A program made the position numbers and the translations under genes. From assembly GCA_037951105.1 (NCBI GenBank), contig JBAMJV010003962.1:62001-126000 (forward strand): 64,000 nt of DNA, written 5' to 3'. The notes beneath the pieces were generated by a model that saw only the letters and a program-made list of their open reading frames with translations, made no database searches and had not been told where the DNA came from. This DNA is from Echinarachnius parma. Lineage: Eukaryota; Echinodermata; Echinoidea; Clypeasteroida; Echinarachniidae. Position 1 is the stretch's first letter. Every line of letters starts with the position of its first letter. This document shows positions 62,101-64,000 of this stretch, in pieces.

Positions 62101-63187
62101 CCTTTGTTCAGATATTTCGAAGCACCTCTCTTCGATCGATCCAACACATATCGTGAGTTTACCTCGAGAGATTACGGTGGAGTCGAGTTGGAATATGCTG
62201 ACTACCCTTTATAACCCACGCATATATGCCTTTAATATACGGTTTACTCTCCTTCTTTTATTATTTTCTTGATTCATACCTCACTCAATTACAATACATG
62301 TACCCACAGTTGAACAATATACCTTGACATTTCCATTCCATACCGACAATTGTGGTTGAACATATATATGGATAGTACGTCACTCCCTCTTTTGTAACCA
62401 CAACGTTAACATTATTATTTAATTTGAAGTGATATTTCCAGAACAAAACCAATCACTCATGACAGGATTCCAAAGTCCATCCGTCAGTAAGCACATGACA
62501 TGCAAACTTCTCTCTTTCCTCATTTCCCTCTACTGCACTTGTGTAAAAAAAATATATATGAACAAAATCAAAGCTTAAAAGGAAATACCATCGCTGCAAG
62601 CATTCATAAATATTGATTTTTATCAGCAATTTGGTCCTCAGTTGCTCTGAAGAATTTGTAATAAATTCCTAATTTATATGTAAGGGAGGAGTAGCATTGA
62701 TCAGTCTCCAGGATAGATCTCCAGACCAACTTGATAAAAATATATCAATCTTGAATATTGTGATGCATTTATTGTTTTCAACAAATTATAATAACCATAA
62801 ACAATTTTGTTGCACTCTACATTAAGTACTCATAAATTCTTGCAAATTAGAATTATACGAATTGCCTTCTTAATTGTTCTAAGTAATTTGTTTTTAATTA
62901 TCAAATGATGAATCCTGCTGTCAGTAATTTAAAACGGAAACCCTATATATCCCAAATTGTTTACACTTCATTAAATGTAAATCAAACAAACAAAAACAAT
63001 TTTAAAAATCCATTCTTAAAATAAAAAAATTAACTCATAATACAAATTTTAAAAGATTTGATATTTTCTGATTTCTACAAGCATTCATGAACGTCACTTC
63101 CCAAACGACTGTCAGCAAACAGTAAATATTTGCAAAATAAACAAGATGAAAAAAGTACACGCATGCTGATAAAAGTTCACTCACCAT
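23192..63187 (-). CDS. SAMD4: Smaug / SAMD4 RNA-binding translational repressor, complete
   Basis: Minus-strand exons 63187-63185 (ATG), 59941-59488, 48600-48458, 47935-47536, 47116-47057, 46382-46273, 45400-45314, 36834-36540, 30609-30408, 29941-29740 and 23401-23192 join in frame to about 721 residues (human SAMD4A 718). Domains: SSR1 about 90-150 ([20 protein letters not shown]), SSR2 about 165-270, a Gly/Ser-rich linker, SAM about 352-420 ([20 protein letters not shown] ... [12 protein letters not shown]), a PHAT-like region about 420-570 ([23 protein letters not shown]) and the conserved C-terminus [20 protein letters not shown]. Known of the family: cytoplasmic; the SAM domain binds CNGG-loop hairpins and recruits deadenylase and translational repressors. 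Odd: human GARHK is GARNK here, and several exons have decayed tandem copies beside them. Identification very secure; the start exon is less so. Which paralogue (4A or 4B) it matches cannot be said, and a pre-duplication orthologue is expected. Confidence 0.95.
23464..23900 (-). repeat. Three decayed tandem copies of the SAMD4 terminal exon
   Basis: Units at about 23464-23596, 23640-23758 and 23808-23900 repeat the 5' half of the real exon plus the upstream intron (AATAATGATATCATGATTAGG). Two keep the CACAG acceptor (exon edge at 23593 and 23755); the outermost lost it. The extra T (CTCTTTGG) and extra G (CTCTTGGG) after the acceptor shift their frames. An 18-base G run sits in the first. Confidence 0.9.
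25000..25395 (+). repeat. TTAA-flanked MITE family D (AGGGGACCACC), complete
   Basis: Left TTAAAGGGGACCACCAGGC, right GGGTGGTGGTACCCTTTAA; TTAA at both edges. Left end also at 11530; an inverted end (ACCTGGTGGTCCCCTTTAA) at 36055-36074. Confidence 0.8.
25547..25634 (+). repeat. Mini foldback, about 88 bp
   Basis: TTAACCCATTCAGGACTG at the left, GTCAGACATGAATGGGTTAA at the right; inverted ends with TTAA. Confidence 0.65.
27606..27755 (+). repeat. MITE family A, copy 2
   Basis: Right end GAACAGGTTTGACTGTACA, inverted relative to 3581; internal GGTGGTCTTTATAGGCAGGTG. Left end not sharply defined. Confidence 0.55.
27842..28046 (+). repeat. Direct duplication, copy 1 (pair at about 28585-28770)
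   Basis: Shared phrases in order: GGAGACTA, TCTGATTCCA/TCAGATTCCA, ATCACGTGAA, GTTATGAAGCTT, TTTCCTCTATCCT, TCTCAAG. About 200 bp, diverged, flanking the foldback and tandem array at 28046-28530. Confidence 0.8.
28133..28313 (+). repeat. Nine-copy tandem repeat TCATGCGTCCGGTAAAAA
   Basis: Units of 18-23 bases: a constant CATGCGTCCGG core, variable A/T spacer. It lies inside a small element bounded by TATAGAATGGG (28047) and CCCATTCTATAG (28360). Confidence 0.92.
28371..28530 (+). repeat. Inverted repeat with about 60-bp arms
   Basis: Left GATGCGCAAG ... GTGGGTCGGTGGAATTGTTT ... GGTAACTATGGAA; right is its inverse. The central AAACCCACTCGGC...GTGGGTTT forms the tip hairpin. Confidence 0.8.
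29495..29760 (-). repeat. Three tandem units across the donor side of SAMD4 exon 29740-29941
   Basis: Units beginning CAATGATTGCCCAACATAG (29505), CAAATTGCTCGACATAG (29602) and CAATAATTGCCTGACATA (29693), each containing CCAACCATGCYTTACYTGC, which covers the exon's 3' end and donor. The first two are decayed copies. Confidence 0.8.
29740..29941 (-). CDS. SAMD4: SAMD4 exon, Ser/Gly/Pro-rich region
   Basis: Acceptor ttgtag, donor gtaagg. Encodes [32 protein letters not shown] and on to GSNMYLHRQ; ends in phase 0. Confidence 0.88.
30408..30609 (-). CDS. SAMD4: SAMD4 exon, PHAT-like region
   Basis: Acceptor ctgtgcag, donor gtcagt. Encodes [50 protein letters not shown]; human [20 protein letters not shown] lines up closely. 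The first Met codon is split across the junction (human Val). Confidence 0.93.
30695..30825 (-). repeat. Decayed partial copy of SAMD4 exon 30408-30609
   Basis: CCTGGGTGAATACCAGATGA, then CAGGTACTGT, then ACACAAGGAGCTGTGTGCAC match the real exon's CCTGGGTGAATGCCTCGTGA, CAGGTACTGT and ACATCAGGAGCTGTGTGCAC. Interrupted by indels; not a functional exon. Confidence 0.85.
30944..31391 (+). repeat. Inverted-repeat element family E, copy 1
   Basis: Long inverted arms: GCAGGGGAAGGAAACGCTGG ... GTTACTGATAAGTGCAGAATT at the left and AATTCTGCACTTATCAGTTAC ... CGCTTCCTTCCCCTTTAA at the right; right edge TTAA. Diverged second copy at 61276-61690. Confidence 0.8.
31649..32160 (+). repeat. TTAA-flanked MITE family F (AGGGATCTAGTAAC), copy 1
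   Basis: Left TTAAAGGGATCTAGTAACTT; shares GTAATGAGC..AAATGCAAA.TGATAT with 51842-52237. Right end decayed. Confidence 0.7.
32800..33259 (+). repeat. MITE family C, 3' portion
   Basis: Matches 58015-58466 (GGTTGAAACCGATGAG, TTTTAACGGCTCTTTTTGAA) and ends CCAGAACTCAACTATCCCTTTAA with TTAA at 33256-33259; the 5' end is lost. Confidence 0.85.
36540..36834 (-). CDS. SAMD4: SAMD4 exon, PHAT-like N part
   Basis: Acceptor catggcag, donor gtaagt preceded by A. Encodes [36 protein letters not shown], a Gly/Ser linker, then [16 protein letters not shown] (human LPEGDLPGQFTRVMGK). Confidence 0.93.
36927..37240 (-). repeat. Three decayed copies of the acceptor side of SAMD4 exon 36540-36834
   Basis: At about 36927-37000, 37023-37115 and 37166-37240. 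The second is best: TTTCGCAGATTCTTTTTGCTCCCC..GGACATTATTTCCTGCCATG against the real exon's TTTCGCAGATTCTTTGCACTCCCCGCGG, sharing the same splice-edge sequence. All lie 5' of the exon in the intron. Confidence 0.88.
38040..38640 (+). repeat. Purine-rich (GA/GGGA) tract
   Basis: About 600 bases almost all A/G on the plus strand, with two G runs and degenerate ~120-bp periodicity (GAGTGGGAGTGG...GGGAGAGA). The long Ser/Pro/Leu minus ORFs here are artefacts. Candidate triplex-forming DNA. Confidence 0.9.
39149..39304 (+). repeat. Foldback MITE with TA edges
   Basis: TAGCCCATTTAATAAAAC at the left and GTTTTATGAAATGGGCTA at the right, with inner arms GTAAGTGTCCAATTATTGT / ACAATAATTGGACACTTGC. TA at both sides suggests a TA target. 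Confidence 0.75.
39989..40103 (+). repeat. hAT-like terminal fragment, copy 1
   Basis: TTAGTTGCCCAGTTGGGCAA ... CTTGCCCGACATCAATTTTG ... GTGTTAGTGTCGAGCCCTG. Same end at 51519-51627. Confidence 0.6.
40823..42043 (+). mobile_element. hAT-like element, about 1.2 kb
   Basis: Ends CAACGCTCGAAATT and AATTTCGAGGGTTG with GTGTACA outside both (40814-40821 region and 42044-42050); the sub-terminal arms carry GGCCCGATCGGGCCACC phrases in inverted order. A second inner end (CGAGCATTGG at about 41855) suggests a nested relative. No transposase seen. Confidence 0.7.
44446..44606 (+). repeat. MITE family A, copy 3
   Basis: CAAACATGTCTATAAAGAC at the left, CAGGTTTGACCGTATA at the right; diverged. Confidence 0.5.
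45314..45400 (-). CDS. SAMD4: SAMD4 exon: SAM domain C half
   Basis: Acceptor ccttttag, donor gtaaga. Encodes [29 protein letters not shown]; human [20 protein letters not shown]. The GARHK His is Asn here. Confidence 0.95.
45467..45850 (-). repeat. Intronic triplication, about 131-bp unit
   Basis: Phrases AAAACCCCTA-like, TGATAACAAGAGAA, CAGCATTA/AACATTG and AAGGTTCAYAT recur in order near 45467, 45601 and 45733. Non-exonic, so the local duplication process is not confined to exons. Confidence 0.7.
46200..46220 (+). repeat. Poly-G run (21)
   Basis: Mononucleotide run in a SAMD4 intron. Confidence 0.95.
46273..46382 (-). CDS. SAMD4: SAMD4 exon: SAM domain N half
   Basis: Acceptor tcgacag, donor gtaaga. 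Encodes [37 protein letters not shown]; near identical in key positions to human [20 protein letters not shown]. Confidence 0.96.
46407..46455 (-). repeat. Partial copy of the SAM exon
   Basis: AATCTAGGCTCTCAAAGAGA then CCTGTATACTTGTG repeats AATCTAGGCTCTCAAACAGA then CCTGTGTACTTGTG of the exon (46317-46350). Too short to be an exon. Confidence 0.88.
46456..47056 (-). other. SAMD4 intron remainder
   Basis: AT-rich; AATTGATTG-like phrases at 46920-46990 but no defined element. Confidence 0.6.
47057..47116 (-). CDS. SAMD4: SAMD4 micro-exon (60 nt) before SAM
   Basis: Acceptor tattgcag, donor gtaaga. Encodes [20 protein letters not shown]; human ARNTFQEEGSGMK aligns at this position. Confidence 0.93.
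47536..47935 (-). CDS. SAMD4: SAMD4 exon: SSR2 end and Gly/Ser linker
   Basis: Acceptor gtttgcag, donor gtgagg. Encodes [39 protein letters not shown], then a low-complexity Ser/Gly/Pro linker including [15 protein letters not shown]-richer than its surroundings. Confidence 0.93.
48458..48600 (-). CDS. SAMD4: SAMD4 exon: SSR2
   Basis: Acceptor tctattag, donor gtacat. Encodes [48 protein letters not shown]; human ESKDKVISLLLTHLPLLKPG matches. Confidence 0.95.
48665..48968 (-). repeat. Two decayed tandem copies of SAMD4 exon 48458-48600
   Basis: Copy at 48665-48780 keeps an AG acceptor (CCATTAG) and an open frame ([27 protein letters not shown]...). Copy at about 48840-48968 has in-frame stops (GCTTAG, CTGTAG on the minus strand) and a damaged 5' edge. 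Both lie upstream in transcript sense. Confidence 0.92.
48971..49673 (+). repeat. Interspersed element family G, copy 1
   Basis: AACCAGAACGTCAATGACGT..GCTCATCC at the left; GGACGG tandem repeats, CATGGCATAAGCTCATCGGG and CCCTTCGGGCCGGATGGGCT at the right. A/T-rich variable middle. Second copy 53908-54567. The ends share GCTCATCCGGC inverted. Resembles repeats widespread in marine invertebrates (from memory). Confidence 0.85.
49674..50834 (-). other. SAMD4 intron, no feature
   Basis: AT-rich; I see nothing beyond simple composition. Confidence 0.5.
50835..51000 (+). repeat. MITE family B, copy 2 (best)
   Basis: GGGCCCCGTTGCAGAAAGAG to CTCTTTCTGCAACTGGGCCC, 166 bp, almost fully self-complementary. 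Confidence 0.9.
51519..51627 (+). repeat. hAT-like terminal fragment, copy 2
   Basis: TTAGTTGCCCGATCGGGCAA ... GCTAGTGTCGAGCC; as 39989-40103. Confidence 0.6.
51842..52237 (+). repeat. MITE family F, complete
   Basis: TTAAAGGGATCTAGTAACTT at the left, AATGTTACTAAGTCCCTTTAA-type right end, TTAA at both edges; ~396 bp. Confidence 0.85.
52655..52792 (+). repeat. Four-copy tandem repeat, about 34 bp
   Basis: Unit AAGACCTGTGACATTGTAGG plus CCAGCAAGACC, repeated with small deletions. Confidence 0.9.
53908..54567 (+). repeat. Interspersed element family G, copy 2, nested
   Basis: Near-identical in the conserved parts to 48971-49673 (for example GTTAGCTCTACCAGATAAAG, GAAGCATTTTTTGTGATTTC), with a different AT-rich middle and GGAC repeats. 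Confidence 0.88.
54671..54808 (+). repeat. Near-perfect 138-bp palindrome without spacer
   Basis: Centre GGGGAATTCCCC at 54739/54740; arms of 68-69 bases from TATACTTTGCGTGCAG to CTGCACGCAAAGTATA with about five mismatches. Confidence 0.93.
55274..57370 (-). other. SAMD4 intron, no clear feature
   Basis: AT-rich with stops in all frames. A 135-aa minus ORF at 55433-55840 has no recognisable domain. Confidence 0.5.
57390..57452 (+). repeat. Poly-G run facing poly-C run
   Basis: 21 G at 57390-57410 and 14 C at 57439-57452 with 28 bases between; could pair as a hairpin or form a G-quadruplex. Confidence 0.92.
57890..58466 (+). repeat. TTAA-flanked MITE family C, full-length
   Basis: TTAAAGGGATAGTTGAGTTT at the left, CCAGAACTCAACTATCCCTTTAA at the right, TTAA at both edges, 577 bp. 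Partial copies at 6649 and 32800. Confidence 0.9.
58629..59398 (+). repeat. MITE family B, copy 3, split by an insertion
   Basis: GGCCCTGTTGCAGAAAGAG at the left, CATTCTTCAACAGGGCC at the right; the centre is interrupted by the element at 58706-59303. Confidence 0.85.
58706..59303 (+). mobile_element. hAT-like MITE with 8-bp TSD, nested in MITE B
   Basis: Ends TAGAGCTGAGTCAAACCGG and TTTGACTCAGCTCTA, flanked by CTTTGAAC at 58698-58705 and 59304-59311. Sub-terminal GGTCGGATATCGAATA inverted pairs and long A/T runs (58780-58835, 59133-59217). Confidence 0.9.
59488..59941 (-). CDS. SAMD4: SAMD4 first large coding exon: SSR1
   Basis: Acceptor tcccacag, donor gtaagc. Encodes [20 protein letters not shown]..., a Ser/Thr/His-rich stretch (HHHHNSS), then [40 protein letters not shown] (human [20 protein letters not shown]). 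An internal Met-Met just before FRDQV matches the human start and could be an alternative start. Confidence 0.93.
61276..61690 (+). repeat. Inverted-repeat element family E, copy 2
   Basis: Shares GTTACTGATAAGTG, ACTTCTAGTCATATATTTGC and AACATGGCAGCC with 30944-31391; diverged. Confidence 0.75.
61817..62235 (+). repeat. TTAA-flanked MITE family H
   Basis: TTAAAGGCATATATGCGTGG and CCACGCATATATGCCTTTAA, perfect ~22-bp TIRs with TTAA at both edges. The 78-aa ORF inside is element sequence, not a gene. Confidence 0.88.
63185..63187 (-). CDS. SAMD4: Probable SAMD4 start codon at the end of exon 1
   Basis: On the minus strand CAGTTATG is followed directly by the strong donor GTGAGT, and joins in frame to [12 protein letters not shown] lies in frame 21-24 bases upstream, so this is the first possible start in that frame. 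An earlier out-of-frame ATG (ATATATGTACAG) would make a short overlapping uORF. No transcript evidence. Confidence 0.5.
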
Positions 63188-63239
63188 AACTGCTGTACAT
63201 ATATGAAGCTATCCTATCACTGGCAAGAGGCAAACTAAA

Positions 63240-63830
63240 CCCGTAACTAATCCAACAAATTCTATTTACGCTCACTCCGAGTGAGCTGACATCAGAGTGT
63301 GTGTGTAATTTCCTATGAGCAACAGACAACCAGGAACTAACATATCAAGGAAGTTTCCCCTCAGTTATAGCAAAAAGAGAGAGAGAGAGCAGACTGACTT
63401 TACTCCAAAGCTGCGAGTACTACTAGTCAAAATGTGTCTTTTCCATTATTAAACTGTCCTGTCTCAAAACTGTCTTCAACTCTGGGAGGAGGAGAGGGTG
63501 CAAAAGAGTGAGAAACATAAGAGACAGGCAAAGAGAGGAGGGAGAGGGGGAGAGAGAGCGATAGAAAATGAGGCTTCAATGTGAGGGGGCGGAGTCACAG
63601 AATCGTGCATGTGCTGCTCTGCCAAATCCAAGATTCTATCGTTGTTTTCAAACACAATTTCAATGACATGAAGATGAGAGTATGTATGTTTCTTCATCCC
63701 ACTCACAATGTTTACACTTAGCTGCCATTTAATGTACCATAAGGTTCTGAGTACAGACTAAACACATGTAACTGCAGCTCTACTGTCCCGCCCCCTTTTA
63801 ACCAAATATGGTATGAGTGCCTTTTTTCGA
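63240..63830 (-). promoter_or_regulatory. Candidate SAMD4 5'UTR / promoter region
   Basis: Less AT-rich than the surroundings, with GAGAGAGAG runs (63376-63388 and 63480-63580) and GC-box-like GGGGGCGGAG (63586) and CCCGCCCCC (63786). No clear TATA box; transcription start not determined. Confidence 0.25.
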
Positions 63831-64000
63831 TGACATCACATATTGTGCAAACAAAAATAGGATGTTGATTGTGACTCAATTCATATCTGAAAGTCACAAG
63901 TCCAAAGAAAGAAAAGGGTTAACAAGTTTTGTGAATTATACATTTGGTCATCTTATTCTTAGGAGCTATTTTTGGTAGAGTTATGATTCACTCCGTTTTT

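Larger units (their letters stand above)
59942..63184 (-). other. SAMD4 intron 1
   Basis: Contains family E copy 2 (61276-61690) and a TTAA-flanked element (61817-62235). The rest is AT-rich without features. Confidence 0.6.

Noticed and set aside
61978-62214. 78-aa plus ORF, well-mixed composition
   Set aside because: Entirely inside the TTAA-flanked MITE H with inverted ends; no homology recognised.
1-64000. tRNA, rRNA, microRNA or viral insertions
   Set aside because: No cloverleaf with A/B boxes, no rRNA similarity and no viral-type ORF recognised by eye; microRNA hairpins cannot be separated from the many foldback elements without small-RNA data.

Overview
The window is animal nuclear DNA: AT-rich by eye, with intron-split genes, canonical GT-AG splice sites, many small foldback (MITE-like) elements, minisatellites and long mononucleotide runs. 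The three recognisable proteins are ataxin-3, CGRRF1 and Smaug/SAMD4. The ataxin-3 has no polyglutamine tract, and the repeats look like those of marine invertebrates. I therefore infer a marine invertebrate deuterostome, most likely an echinoderm such as a sea urchin. The species is not proven by the sequence.

Layout. (1) 1-3516, plus strand: the 3' part of ATXN3, five exons covering the second half of the Josephin deubiquitinase domain and three ubiquitin-interacting motifs. The catalytic-Cys exon lies left of the window. (2) 3517-7807: ATXN3 3' flank, with several MITEs and poly-C runs. (3) 7808-13357, plus strand: a complete six-exon CGRRF1 gene (membrane-anchored RING E3 ligase, about 419 aa). 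Introns 1 and 2 each hold one foldback transposon with a clear target-site duplication. (4) 13371-14480: six degenerate tandem copies of the 3' end of the CGRRF1 RING exon. (5) 14500-23191: convergent intergenic DNA, probably including a long SAMD4 3'UTR, with a 22-bp hairpin minisatellite. (6) 23192-63187, minus strand: SAMD4 (Smaug), ten coding exons plus a probable first exon ending in the start ATG, about 721 aa. Its large introns hold hAT-like and TTAA-flanked elements.

Function. SAMD4 is a post-transcriptional repressor that binds RNA hairpins through its SAM domain. CGRRF1 is a RING ubiquitin ligase. Ataxin-3 is a ubiquitin-chain-editing protease. They are not an operon. CGRRF1 and SAMD4A are also neighbours on human chromosome 14, and ATXN3 is on the same chromosome, so this looks like ancient conserved linkage.

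Most notable signal. At least six exons (five of SAMD4 plus the last exon of CGRRF1) and the donor side of a seventh have decayed partial tandem copies directly beside them, usually 90-190 bp long and sometimes carrying a splice site. The strongest cases are the SAMD4 terminal exon (four copies including the real one), SAMD4 coding exons 2 and 7, and the CGRRF1 RING exon tail (seven copies including the real one). I saw no prokaryotic system, CRISPR array, rRNA or tRNA gene.
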